From contig MU858063.1 in assembly GCA_033297075.1 (NCBI GenBank), forward strand, positions 1 to 64,000: a DNA stretch of 64,000 nucleotides, written 5' to 3'. Within the stretch, counting starts at the first letter, position 1, and every line of letters starts with the position of its first letter. Of this stretch, positions 44,001-56,081 are shown in pieces. Origin of the DNA: Rhypophila decipiens. Lineage: Eukaryota; Ascomycota; Sordariomycetes; Sordariales; Naviculisporaceae. The notes below the pieces were generated by a model that had not been told where the DNA came from, ran no database searches, and was given only the letters and a program-made list of their open reading frames with translations. The position numbers and the translations under genes were made by a program.

Positions 44001-44433
44001 TCTTTTCAACCAAGATATTCAACACCTTGTCAAACGTCAATCCCGTATAAGTCTTTTTCGCCAACCCCGCACTGCCAAATAGTTGTCCCAATATCTCGGT
44101 CAAAACAAGACTGAACCCCAACCGGGAGGCATTCCGGCCAGAAGCTAAGCCCCGAAAGAGACGCTTCTCAAGATGGCGGAGGAGGACCGGCTCGGGGGAG
44201 TTTAAGAGACCGGAAACGATGGCGTCCGCGGCGTTGATTCTGTCGCCTATATCTTCGGATCCGAGGAGCTCGTACAGACTGTGTTCCCGTCGCCGTTCTT
44301 CGATTGAGAGGTTGAGGGCGAATGGGGATTTGTCGAGTTCTTTTTTGGAGGAAGAAGGTTTGGAGCGTTTTTGAGAGTTGGATTGTTCGGGGGCCGACGG
44401 TTCGCGGTTGTTGCGCTTGCGTTTGGAGCCCAT
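41035..44433 (-). CDS. pol5: Pol5 / MYBBP1A-like nucleolar protein (DNA polymerase phi family)
   Basis: One 1132-residue frame without introns. The N-terminus is basic (GSKRKRNNR), a likely nuclear signal. The conserved N-terminal block of the family is visible (LNLSIEERRREHSLYELLG; NASRLGFSLVLTEILGQLFG; DHYFGQVFGIECFVRSGILW), followed by helical-repeat sequence. A long Asp/Glu/Ser-rich acidic region lies at about residues 734-814, and a Lys/Glu-rich tail at 1060-1130 (KKEAEKREKEAEKKEKKV). Yeast Pol5 is an essential nucleolar protein needed for rRNA production and ribosome assembly; despite its name the polymerase role is doubtful. Length is close to family members (about 1000-1300). Confidence 0.92.
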   Translation of the reverse strand: MGSKRKRNNREPSAPEQSNSQKRSKPSSSKKELDKSPFALNLSIEERRREHSLYELLGSEDIGDRINAADAIVSGLLNSPEPVLLRHLEKRLFRGLASGRNASRLGFSLVLTEILGQLFGSAGLAKKTYTGLTFDKVLNILVEKTSPGGGSSSGAGGIGGGQAERDHYFGQVFGIECFVRSGILWAEEKRWEAVLQILLKLMQKKSWLRSQCGWIIVQAVQYMTQAAMVEETLLVLIEEGIVKTPEGVGIWIVALDKFPDLKLPKASPWRNPLATTTLQSLPPVLKDSGRDTSNQNPSQNDQQSEGSGKKGPKQANWTAQLHFVWDLILAHYAKLGKSADAAAAEQFRQFWERVVDQGFFSKSSSDSQKFSGFMIFQKMLEGASSCPFILDALFSKNLMGCLMNQAAKEDRFLHRAALKALKAIEVAVEKDPSFLPAVLKQLLGGHGAYNFDQRTNTKTVDKILQFTTPTTVKAVIKTLKLKDASKSGLDDESKYYQALGGYLFRLANVPSESDGESAGSSKSVPGTAITLLAELAYSNKSVPEGIKEALRTRTTSAFARLVKRPEDFGHLCNAILSIETDLNPEDEVATLVLPQAYERLKDLLEPVPESSGKTKGGKTAAAAGAPRQALALLYAVGILQFYNEEPDVVDLFDELDECYTKLSKEDKDEEEEGVAEYLVEILLAMVARPSSLMRQVSQQVFEAFTSLMTSEALKLLTDPLAADESEKGQQALFSTEDEDMADAEAGSDDEEEDEEGLDSDVELVDLEDAGSEVPDVDSDDEASDSDSNDDKSDEEEEKDETTDKNQEELDALDNALASVLKSHRLDKDVDAPDDDSDGSDMTDSEMMAVDQKLAEIFKQRAKTTSKKKEKKDAKDTVVNFKHRVLDLLAIFAKNEAARLNPLVFEIILPLLHLVRTTTVKALGNRGCEVILALSGQLKKARGMISKEEDVDIDTEELMALLEEIHEEASKDPSHAFARAVSTASLAVASVLLAASPSTAVDKGDEDEDDKEEENDVEAGVFGLYAATQRKWFNGEVKIQASFFSDWLNWCQSHAAAAVAAKEAAFKEAVIKKEAEKREKEAEKKEKKVAAKKEVVKENGEKKKGKEQKVNGKAKKGKGKKGKKDDSDVEMED

Positions 44434-45787
44434 TTTGTCTTGTTTCTTTGGGACTTAGTTGAGTTTTTTTTAAAGGTGAGAGGGATAAGGAATTTCCCTT
44501 GTATTCAATTGTGGTTGAATATTTCGAGTTTGACCGCAAACGACTGTATGGAGAGAAGTGGAAAACTTCTTGAAAAGCTTCAGTCTGTTTCGTTACCTTT
44601 GCGGGTCGGTATCGGTCTGTATTCTTAATTTTTTAGCGGGGCCGGTTTCTGCTGGGGTTTACCGCCTGTTTGGTTCGGCTTGGCGGTGGGCGGGACAGGG
44701 GTTCGATACGCCATTGGAAGAGTTGGAGAGCTCTTTTTATTGCATGATAGCCTTCTTACAGTGCCTCGTTACGTGCATATAATTGACCTCCTATTTTTGC
44801 TGTCGACAGACTGGTGAGCAACGAAGTGAAATTGATGAACGAACAGAATGAGATTTGGTTTCATTTAAAGCATTTATTCCTTCTTATAGGATCAAGGCAT
44901 GTAGCTTTATATGATTTCAAGCTGGTGAACCGGTCCAGTGATTTTCGATGAATCCAAGTCATGCTCTGCCCGGATGAGAGACGACGAGGTAAAATTGTAA
45001 GTAGCTGCAGGGGATTTCTCTTATATGTATTCTGCCCAGTTGTTGCCTTCTTATTGCTTACTGCTCAGATTATCTTGAATCTTTACTTATGGGCTCAACA
45101 TTTTTATTATTCTTTATTCTTTAATTACTTGGTAGATTGCTGTAACAAGTTTGGATGTACACTTTTTATGACTCCTATGTCCGTTAGTGATCAAAATGTG
45201 TGATAATGATACTGATAATCTTATGTTTCTTTATCCTACTCCGTTCAGTACAGGAGTATTGCTTGTCTCCTCTGTACCTCACATCTCTCTCACCTTATAA
45301 GCGTGTCGTCAAATATTGAAACCGGCGACAAAGCGAATGACCCTGCTTGCTCATCTACCACTTCCATTCACCTTTGAGAGACCAACTTCTCTTCTCGATC
45401 TATGGAAATCACCTCTTATAGGAAGAATACCAGCCATTTTGTAGCTGAGAGACATGGGCAGGCAAAGCAGTGTATTTTTTTTCTTAACACTTGTATCGAT
45501 GAAATGTTCAGCTGAACGAGGATCATATCCCAAAGGTATTTAGGTATTTACTTGCAAAAGAACTTCTTTGCGTTCCTCTTTTTCATATACTATATTTACT
45601 TTGCTCAAGAAACTGGAATCTGTTCTTTCAAGTTATATTCAATACTCAAAGGTCTCAGGGCCTAACATGTACGACGAAGAACAGAGAAGCTGTACCTTGA
45701 CCTACTATGGTAGAAAAAAACCTTGGTGCTCTAACCGTGGGCTTGATGAGATTATGGTCTCACAGTATTGTCCCGAATTCCATTGCT

Positions 45788-45788
45788 T

Positions 45789-45828
<40 letters not shown>

Positions 45829-45829
45829 A
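45788..45829. repeat. (CAA)n microsatellite
   Basis: About 13 to 14 uninterrupted CAA units in non-coding sequence. Confidence 0.95.
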
Positions 45830-46261
45830 CCACTTGCAGCTGAATATTACAGATATACTTAAAAAACTACCAACAGCAACCCATGCCGCACCGTAAATGA
45901 GAGCAGCAGAGTCCCCACAGAAAAGGGACGATGTTCTCAGTGAGACGAAGTCTTCACGAAGATATTTAGTCTAAGCACAATACTCATAAAAGAGCCTCAG
46001 CCTGGAGCATGTGTCGGTTTATTGTGTTTCATCCATGGTAGTCTATTTCGTGCGAATGAACTCACGTGTTGTAATAAGCAGACAGGCGAAGCAGAGCTCT
46101 TTTCTTCAAAGGACATATAGGATCAGCAGGCGGTGTTCATCACTCCCAGACCAAATCATCCCTCTCTGTTATAAGGTAACGTCTTTCATCCCGAGGTATA
46201 TAACCCAAAAAAAACAGTCAATCTTTCACAGCGAGGGGATAAGTGAGATCAATTGGCCCTT

Positions 46262-46450
46262 TGGCCAAGCGGTTAAGCTCCCCCTCGCTCCGACCCCCGC
46301 CGCCGACCGACCCCGTCTCGACGGAGATCATGGGTTCGAACCCTATCCCGTCCGCCCGCCCATTAAATAAAAATAAAAATTCTTTCGCAAAAGCAGTTGG
46401 TTGCTTTTCGGCGGGGCCCTTCGGGGCTCCGAGCTTTTGTTCATTTTTTG
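46262..46450 (+). ncRNA. Possible Pol III-type transcription unit (tRNA-like)
   Basis: An A-box match (TGGCCAAGCGG, 46262-46272) and a perfect B-box match (GGTTCGAACCC, 46333-46343) are in tRNA order, 71 bases apart. A variable-arm-like TCTC-GACG-GAGA hairpin lies just before the T-arm. The acceptor stem does not close with the bases upstream, so it is not a normal tRNA. Downstream, an eight-pair stem with a C(TTCG)G tetraloop (46412-46431) is followed by T-runs that could end Pol III transcription. It may be a tRNA relic, a SINE-like element or a small RNA gene. Confidence 0.35.
46412..46431 (+). terminator. GC-rich hairpin with TTCG tetraloop
   Basis: CGGGGCCC pairs with GGGCTCCG (one G-T pair) around TTCG, followed by TTTT at about 46434. 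It could be a structured RNA end or simply a stable inverted repeat. Confidence 0.4.
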
Positions 46451-49400
46451 AACTGTTCGGTTTATTTAACTTGAAGATGGTATCGGAGTAGAGTAAGGGG
46501 ATAGTCGGGAAACTTGAAGGCATCCATCAAGGAAAGATCCTAGTACCTGTCTCACTTTTGGATCTCCCAGCTTCTCACATCAAGTAGGCAATTATAAGAA
46601 TGGTCGGGAGTGAGAAATGATTGAGGCTCTTGACCATCGGGGAAATAATCGGTTGTCCCATATGATATCATGGGCTATGGCTGAGGAGAAAAAAAATGTC
46701 TAGAAGAACAGTATATAGACTTTGACATCTTATCTTCTTGCCTTGGATACAACCACCTTGAGAAAAATCAGTTGCGGAAAGCTAGATATAGACGCTTGTC
46801 TGTCTCGCAGCTCACTATATAGCTATCAATTCGACAAGAGAACCATGGATCGTTAAATGCTTGCCCTGGCCTCTCATCGACAAACACGTCTCGCCTTTGC
46901 TTCACGTCTGTCTCTTGGGGAACTTGAATACAAATCAGGAAAAGAGACGGTCTATGGAAGAAATTACTCCGCTTGCCCTTGATGTTCCTAACTAACCGCC
47001 TCCTAGATCTTCTTCATTGTTAACATGCTTCAGAGACTGTTTTGTAAGAACCGAAATTCAACATGTTTTTCTCCATCTACCACTTCTCGACAAATGAGAT
47101 TCGCTACTTTTCGTACATGTTCTCGTAAGTCCTGAAGGATTGTGTCCATGCCAGACGCACAAGACAACAACCTCCATGTAAGATGGGTCAAAACGACGCT
47201 ACGCATCATACGTAAATATCTTCCCTTCATGAGTTTGAACATTTTTGTTGGCGTTTCCCATGATGTTCATCACACAAAAAAACACACCTGCACCTCAAAC
47301 CAAGAAAAGGACTCCATAGCCCATGCTTACGATCCGGTCCCTCTCGGTCTTGCTTTACATCCGCTCAAAGCAAGTCACAAGAACCAAGCACTTCTTTCCC
47401 CTGAAATCTCATGATGTCAACAATGATCCTTTCAAGGAGAAAAGCAGCAATGTAAACACAACTTTAGAACATGACTGGCCAAACCGGTTATGCGCCTAAA
47501 GAAACCTGATACACTTTGGCGGTGGGAGGTAAGGCTGTTGTCGGTGCATGTAAGTGATGTAAGCCAACCCCTGAGCAGTGCAGATCCTCCAACCAAGTGC
47601 AGAATCCGCAGATATCGAAAGTAAATAAACAAACCTCTGTGACAGTTGCAGTCACACCGCTCAGTCCTTTGTCCTTTGGCAGCCGAAAAGTATCTAAAGC
47701 ACAGTCTTGTAAGGATCGATGTGATGAGCGATTTACTGGAACATGTCCATGATGAACTGCCCAGACACCTACCTACCTTAGATAAATGCCATGTTGATTT
47801 TCCGACGCCCATGTGTTCTGTTACAAAAGGAGCTTGTATCTTGCAGGACATATCATCGAGTTATCGACGCCCCCGATCATTTACGGCTAACAGATCCGGC
47901 GGTGCGCATTAACACCACCGATTTCGACCGGGCTAGGCAAGGCGGTGGCTGTTTCTGAATACCTGAAGGGCGGGATGATTTGCCCCAAACTTGTCTGGCC
48001 CAGCCACATGTGCCCGGTCTCATCTTTCGTTGTCCACGCAGCGCCTCATGACCCCCAAGATCTCGACCCCAGACTTTGTGAATGTTTGTCTCTGCTGTTT
48101 TGCATGTATTCACGGTCACGTTCTTCTACACATACGGAGTAGAAGTTTTAAATTTGTCGCGAGGTTTCTTGATGTCTTGTCTCTGTCGCCTCACATCCCG
48201 CTGTTCAGCGGGTCAGCCGCACCTGGGCACCCAGACTCCCAGACCGGGAAGAAGTCTAGAAATCCACGGCATATGGCGACAGGGAACAAGCTGGAAAGTC
48301 GGTCCCGACATTCTAAGTTCGAGGTCGAGGCCTCTGGGCAGTTTGTCGCTAATTTCTGGGTTCAGTTGAGTCGCAGAATCCAAAACAGGAAGTGACAATC
48401 CCGAGCCGCTTTCTTTCCCAGATCCAAAATCTCGCAAGACACCACCACCTGCTGCCGTTACAGTGCGATGATAAGGGAAATTCGCACGGATATGGATATG
48501 GACGGCGGCCGGCGGCACGACAATAATAACAGCTTGAACAACACACCCCCCCCCAGCGCACGGCGGCGGCAGAGACACGGGATTGATCAACTGGGCTGCT
48601 TGGGTCTGGTTGGGCTCGACCGGATTGGGTTCGACAAACCGGGGGATTTATTTCATATTTCGCAATTAGAGGTCTGACTGACTGAGAGCGGGTGTTTTCG
48701 GGTTCAGTTGCTGCTATTGAGCTGACGGCGGATTTGGTGAGCGAGCGTCTCACGGGGAGCTCACCATCAAGCTCAGCAGTTACCACGCAGTTTACAATAA
48801 TTGTTGAAATGCTCCTAGTTATCGATATCGCTTGGTTTTCATCCATAATCATAGCAAGTAAAGAAAGGAAAGATTGATCTCGATCTCATTTTGATGTTCT
48901 CTCCTGGTTGCTCAAAATGGTTAAAACCTCAAAACCATTCCTCGAATATCCAACCAATCACCTGCGAGTTCTCGCCCCTCGTCACATGATCCCGCGTTTG
49001 AGAGTAACCCACCCGAGCCGCCAAGACTATTTTTCGCTTCCTCAGGCGCGAAACTGAGCAAGTGTGTAAGAAAACACTACCCCGCATGAGCATGGGTAGC
49101 TCAATCCTCCTCCTCCTGTGAGCGTGCTCGCTTTGGGGGGTTACATTTGCACCTGCAGAGTGCATCTGTGGGTGTGTGGGATTGATGAATGATTTGCTGG
49201 TTGCCCAAACTTCGCGATGCGGAAGTGCACTTTGGTTTGTTGACTTTTGTGCGCGTCAGTTTTGTTTACTTTCGACTTAACCGCTGCTTGCTTCCTTGCT
49301 CAAAGGCTGAAACAAGCATCTTGAGTGTCATCATCCATGACGGAACCGGGATACTACTACGGTGCGGTGCCCTCACTCAATTGATCACTTGCACGAAGTC

Positions 49401-52400
49401 TTGTTGCTTGAAATAGCCAGACAAAAACCGGGATATGAATTTCTGGTTCTGACTCTTCTGAGTCCGGAAAAGTTCCTAACTGCCAGGTCAGGTCGCGTTC
49501 GGATAATATCTCAAACAAACAAGTCCACGATAACGTCGTAGAAGGAATCATGCCTTGATTGGTTCTCCAGAGTGAGAACCAATCCTGTCATCCATCACTG
49601 CCATCCAAACACACTCGGGCAAGGACATGGAGCTACGGGCATCGTAGGGCCCGAACAAAGCTTCCCCTCATCTGTCGAGCTTCAGTTTGCATTGGCATCA
49701 AGGCCTCGTCCTCTCGTTGGATCGCTTGGGGATTCGCTTCCAATTGTGGCGCGTCTGACATGAGCTGGGCTCAGCGGGACTTTTTCCTCTTTTTTTCTCG
49801 TCAAGGTGTGTGTGTGAATCGGAACCGAACCGCATCGGGGGATCGGTCCCCAAAAGAGTAACAAGTCTTGCAAGTGAAAGATAACGCCTTGTGAGGCAGC
49901 TGATTGGTAAACAGCCGAAACGCTTGCTTGCTCGAATGAGATGCAAGACTCACGGGCAGACGAGGCGATCAAGCGGGCGCGTCGGGTCGGCGAGCGGGGG
50001 AGGGGGGGAACTTGAGAAGAGGGGCACTTTCAGAGCATCTCTTCCTCCTTCACTTGAGCGGATTGCGGCGGTGTTGACCTTTGCTTTCTCACCTCACTTC
50101 TGCCGCCCGGATTCAACTTGCCGTACGGCTCAGTTGCCCGCAGACATTAACAAACAAGCATCACCAACAACCAGCGGGAAAAGCGGCACAATTTTCGTCT
50201 TTTCAGAGAGGTCAGCGGTCCGGTCGCGGGGTATTGCCTTTCCTTGAGCTGTGAGCTGTGAGCTGCGGGCTTGATTTATGCGCCGAATACGGTCGGCTTC
50301 ATGGGCCACGGTCGATTGAGCTCTCCCATTGGACAGAGAATTCAAGGTCAATGTCATCAAGTTCGGATGTTTCTTCCTCATGGCTGTATCTTTGAATCAA
50401 GCGGAGACTTCCTTCTGCCCGCCCGCCCGTTTTTGCGTGAAACCTGCTAGACCTTGACAAAATGGCTTTCCATCAGACACACCGAGGCATTGAAGCCCAA
50501 GTCATGCGGATCACACAGCCGTTGTTAGTCGGATCGCAATCGTATCGCACGGACTAGAGAATTGTTAAAACCGTGGATTACACGCGGGGCAGCATGGGTA
50601 ACTAGATTGAAGTGAAGGTGAGGGTATCTCGTGAGGTCACCCAGCCTTCAATTCAACGATGCTGAGGTGAGTGAGAGTGGATAATCGGGCACTTCGGGGC
50701 GGTGAAGCCCCATCGCGCCCGCTGCGAGCACAGCTTCCCGTCGCAGCGGCGGGGCTTGTTCTTGGAACCAACCGAACCACGCCGCCCGACGGACTGCTGC
50801 AGGAGAAGGACTTTATGGAAAGTACCTATCCGTACACTACAGCTGCATCATGCACAGAAACCTGCAGCCAGCCGCTGTTGCTTCACTTGCGATTTCACCT
50901 TCCCCGCCGTCATTACCCGCGGAACACATGGTTGCGCTAAAGAAACGCTGCGGTACGGCTCGGCGCCATCATCATCCACCGGGCACCACCTGAAGCAGCC
51001 AGTCACGATACCGGAGGCTTGGAAGCGCGCAAAAGTGAGGGGCACATGCAGTTGTGCAGGTACAATTGTGGAGAGTAAACAAAACAAACAAATCGTCATA
51101 ACAACAGAGATGGGCAGTGTCGGATGGAGTTGTCTTCGGTCTTGTCCGTGAAAGTGATTGACACGCCATCGGATCTATCAATTGGAGTCTTTACCAAGAT
51201 TCAATGTGAGGTACCATCTCGATCTGTTTTCTGAGATCTTGGGATCCGTAAAATGTCGTCAACTGGCCAGGTGTGGATTCACTAGTGAAAAGTAAACAAA
51301 AAATGACGAAAGTGACAAAGATGGCCAGATGGGGAAGACGTCGATCATTTTTTGTGATCTTCAGCCTTGGAAGAAAATACAAGACGAGACGCGAAGCGTG
51401 TCAACTGACAAAACCCGATCGATTGGAGGGGGAGGGGTGAAGATGACGTCTTTTTTCCCCCGTAAGAGCAAGCAAAACCAAGGCATGAGTGATCTTCAGA
51501 CCCAAGCGGGCTTCCTTCTGGGCGTGCGGCTCTTGCCTTTTTTTCCCGGAGGGGATGGCCGGCCGGCACGGAGCGGGGAAAAGAAGGGGGGGCAGTGAAG
51601 CTTCTCGTGGGTAGGGGCATCGCCGGGAATCTCGCCATCTCGATTTCGCTTTCCTTTTTTCTCCACATTCACGGGTACTACTTCTGCCAAGGACACCTTG
51701 TTCTGTTGTTCTTCTGTAACATGGAACACGGTAACACCATGTTCAGTATCGCATGGCACATGTCATAGGTGAGTCCATGTATCGTCAGACGTCACGAATG
51801 TTGTTTTCCAGTTTTGATCATTGATGCTTGTTCTGGGCCCAAGCAGGACACGACATGAACAGATTCTCACGAGGGAATTTCTCTTCCTCGTACGTGGGTT
51901 TTCGGAGGATGATATGGAAGCCATGTGGGTTTTTTTTCTTCGCTTCTCGGCGTTTCCCACGGGCCACTCTCGGTCACTGTTGCACCGCCAACGAAGACGA
52001 TTCTCGCTAGATCGTGGCATGCGATGCTGGCCTTTTCGATACTGTCAAAGAATGAGATCTGCCGACAAGAACATGAAAGATTTGTTGCACGATAAAAACG
52101 CGGGACAAGAGAGGATGGAGAAACGGACCGGCACAGCAACCAAGCTACTTTTTTTTTCTCTGTCTCTTTGTGTACAGTACCGGCATCCGTAGACCCTTAG
52201 GCCAGACCCCTGAACAATATCGGACAGGGCTGGACCTTCTCCCATCGTGACATGTTTTTCGGGGGCTTCCTTGGTGGATGGGAGCTGTTTTCCAGAGATA
52301 CCGGGATACTCCACACTTGTTCAGCTGAGACCTGCACACCGGCCCCCTCACGATGGTTTGGATATGGAGAATCGGTCCTGAGCTTTTTTGGGTCTTGTTG

Positions 52401-55400
52401 AGTCCTTTTCGAAAGGCGTGATCCTTTTAGGGTGTTTCGTGACATTTTGTCAGTGCTGGCTGCCGGGTCAACAAAGGACAACAAAGCATCCGCTGGACGC
52501 AGGGGTAACAGCAGGCAATTCTTGCTAGACGGGATACGGATAGGGCTCCGTAGCACAAATCTGATCATGAAGCCGCCCACGATAGGCTTAGTCTTTGACC
52601 CCTTTTTTCTGCTTCCCTATCTGATGCTAGTTCGTTGCTGATGCTGCAGTGTTCTTTCTGGTCCTTTTCGACGAGTCTTGTCGGGGTCTTTCCTCTGTCC
52701 TTCTCAAGTTGGGCACGGACGGTGATGAATGGGATGTTTGTTGCACCTTTTACTCCGTCTTGCGCGAGAGTCTGTGCGCTCTGAAACGGCACAGTTAGTG
52801 CACGGCAGTGAGGGGAGGTCGCAGGCTTGCTGACAGATACTCCGGGCATTCCAACGGTTGAGCCGGATATGGTGAATGAAGTTCCTGCTTAGGCAGGCAA
52901 CTGAAGCTGTTTGAGGGTCAATTGCAGGGCAGAGAGCACCGGGAAACGGTTCCTTCCAGCCCAGGATACTCAGGGGTCTGAGACGAACGATGGACTTGGA
53001 GGCTGTTGACCGGCCGCGCTTTGAGGATATGAAGATGTGATTGGATTGGTTTTTTATTTGGCTCCCGTCTGGAGGTTTTCGGGTTGCCGTCACTGAGAAC
53101 CATTTTAGGAATCACAATTGGGCAACGGTATGGTAAGCGGGCTGAACACGTGGACGAAGCGTTCAGCGTGAATTCTAAATTCCATGATGGAAAGGGAAGA
53201 GCTTCGTCCATTCCTCGATCCTCAGTGGTCAATGTTAGCTGTCCCATTTTCATTTCAAACAAGAGACCCGAATCTATAAAACATCTCCGGATTTGGACTG
53301 AGCGGTTGGGTAGAGACATTTCACTATCGCTCATCTTGAATGGTTGAACCCGGCGCTAAAACATTTTGCCAGCGGGCTGACACCTGGGAGCAAGCCCCGG
53401 GACGGAAAATATTCCCAGTGGTCCGTATCCGTCCCAGCACGTCCGGTCAACCAACACTCATCAATCCATTCACAATGGCTTCTCGTTGCGGGACGAGAGG
53501 TGGATTCGTTGTCAATGTTTGTCATGAGATAAATGGTATGTGTAAAGTAAGGTCCTCTTGGTGCTCTGTGTCCCCTTCCGAGGTAGCATTTTTGCTTGGT
53601 CTTACCCCAATTCCGAAACGATCGCCCAGCTTACCCTGAGCTTAACCCATGGCTGTAAGGCGGGTCTCAGCCGCCTCTATTCCCTTTCCGAGCAGGGCTC
53701 AGGGCTGGCCGGCGATTTCGATTTGTTCGGCGCATCGTTGACTGGGCAGAGTGGACAGCGACCACGGGTTGCCGGGGCGGCCCTTTGGTCCCTCTTTTTT
53801 TTCTCTCCCCTTCCTCTGCTGGGTCTTCTTTTTTACGGAGTCCATATCCTGGAAGCGGCGGCGCTTTCTTGCTGCAAGACCAACGAGGCGTATGACGGAG
53901 TATAGTCAATAAAAAAGTAGGGGGGGAAACAAAACATTGCAATCAATGGCGAGGTTCCTCGTTCGATGACGATTGCCACACGCGCTTGATGTCTTTGCTG
54001 CGCTCAACGGGCATTGAGAGGTTTGACCAACGGCCGGATCACAGAACTAAGTCTTTTTTTATGTGCAAATTCGCAGAGTTTCCGACAATGTGGTGGTGAC
54101 AGCAAGCCGCCATATGAAAATCGGACATGGCTCTGTTGCTAGTTTGGATCCCGGACCGTTGGATCACCGTTATCCAATTTCGAGTGAACGACGGTGAATC
54201 TGGACTTGCCAAAGCTGAATTCTCTGGTCTTTGATTTTTGTCTTTTTTTTTTCTTCTCGTCAGAAACATTTGTCTCACCCCATGATGCCGTTGAGATCCA
54301 TTTTGGGGACCCTTTTTTTTTTTCTCACCCCCAGGCCCGGATCTTACACCACCTTCTGGTAGCCAATCGAGACAGTCTTTTGTGCCTAGGTACCTAGCAA
54401 CGTGTAATTGACAGAGCAACAGCTGGAGTTTCTCATGCAGCTTGCCTCGTGCTGCATGCTGCGGCGTTTTCTAAAGCTGCACAGTGGGCAGAGGCCCAGA
54501 AGCAATTCTCCACCGAAGCTGACGGAGCGAAGCATGCACACACTTTGGAATCCGTGGAGCCCATATGGAGTCAGATAGTCGCTCAGGGCCAGAATACTTG
54601 GACTGGGTGCCAGTTGACGTACAAAATGATGTAACTCTGACCCTAAAAACCTGCTGGCGACCTATCTCGCCATTTGTCGATTCCAACGCCAGCTCGGCGC
54701 TTAGTGGACTTTCACTTTAACATCCCTCCCGCACGTAGCAGCGACCAGCTGGTAGCAGCTCCGTTAAGGCCCTGTATAGCATCCGGCGAGCTTGGCCCTC
54801 CAGGGGAAGGCCGCCAGTTGTCACGGTCCCTGCGGTCTCCACACTTTCTGGGCGACGGGCACTGTGGGACGAACTTGTACAGCTGGGAAGGGATTGAAGC
54901 GAAGGATAAAGGTACATCGGTACATGGCCCTAGTGCGCAACTTGCAGCCAACGTGCAGCTCACCCCCACCTCAGCACCATGGGACTCCAACCCGTAGCAA
55001 GCCAACCGCGACAGGGCCAGAGCCAGGGTATTGGCGAATCGCCCCTGACAACCTGTGAGAACGTCAACTGGGTTTGGTTCAGGCTTCCCTGTCCAGGTTT
55101 TGCAGCGCACTGTGACTGCACAGCACGGTTGCCGTGAGGAAAAATCCTTCCTGACGTCTTTTAAACCACATCCGCTCCCTCCCTTTTGTGTGCCTCGTCG
55201 CTCTTTTGCTTCTTTTTTGGTCAGCCCGTTCGTCGAGCTTCGTCCTCCGATCGGTAAGTCGTCAATTGTCCTGGGGCCGCTTTCCACCTCGTACCTCTGT
55301 ATACCTCTGGACCTCTGGACCTCCTGCACCACCAACTTCGGTACCTCTTGCCTCGCCAGAACTAGACCTGGGATTACCCTCTGGACCAAGCTGCGAGTCA

Positions 55401-56081
55401 AGAGGAAAGGGGAAAGAGGGAACTCAACTGTTCTTGCTATCCGTATAATAGCAAGATAGTCCTCCCCTGTTCCTGCCTGCAACATCTCGAACCCGACTCG
55501 ACCACCTACCAGGAAAGCGGTACTCTTGTTGACAGGGCGACACCGACAGATATAGATGCCCAGGGACGATTCAATTCGACTCATTCGCTCACACTCGACA
55601 GCCCCTTTACCACCGATTACACGGTATTTCGACATTTCGACACGAACCACAGGAAAACGCACCCACGGACCTGCAACCCCGCCAGCCATTTACACGGTAT
55701 CTCCTCCAGAGATCCGCCCTGCAGCAGCCCACCCGTCGTTGCACCGGACGACGAGCGAAAATCCCAAACCCCCAATCCAACACTGGCAATCGGCATCCGC
55801 TCACATTCTCGACAAATAATACAATTTTGGTCAATTGGTTTTGCTCTTGCTTGCAAAGAGCACTTGCTGCAAGATCGTGACTTTTAACTTTCAAGGTTGC
55901 AGCATTGGCCTACTGCAACTGATCCTGTCTAAGCCTCGCCCTCTTCGATCCCGTCCGCCATAGTCTAAACGGTTAATCGGTAATCTTATCCGGACGTTTA
56001 CTGGACTACATGCAGCAAGGTATTCGCGACGAAAGGAAGGAGCTTCTCTTGTAATTTACTTTTACCGGGTAGCCCCTAATC

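Larger units (their letters stand above)
44434..56081. other. 11.6-kb region without a recognisable protein gene
   Basis: Both strands carry only short frames, many in mirrored low-complexity or pyrimidine-rich tracts, without start-plus-family evidence. Items seen inside are the CAA microsatellite (45788-45829), a Pol III-type element with a UUCG hairpin (46262-46450) and pyrimidine-rich leader-like sequence before 56082 that probably belongs to the cdc25 transcript. A long non-coding RNA or a far upstream regulatory region of cdc25 is possible but unproven. Confidence 0.5.

Noticed and set aside
43192..44082. 296-residue plus frame opposite Pol5
   Set aside because: Lies wholly inside the Pol5 coding region in antisense and has no family marks.
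48349..48852. 167-residue minus frame
   Set aside because: No motif; the frame is interrupted by low-complexity sequence and has no splice support.
54712..55689. 325-residue minus frame in the gene-free region
   Set aside because: Composition is mixed, with no motif; it mirrors a C-rich leader-like plus strand, and no family is recognised.
44434..56081. RIP-mutated transposon explaining the gene-free stretch
   Set aside because: The sequence is not AT-rich and shows no strong TpA excess by eye; no transposase or reverse-transcriptase motif was seen.
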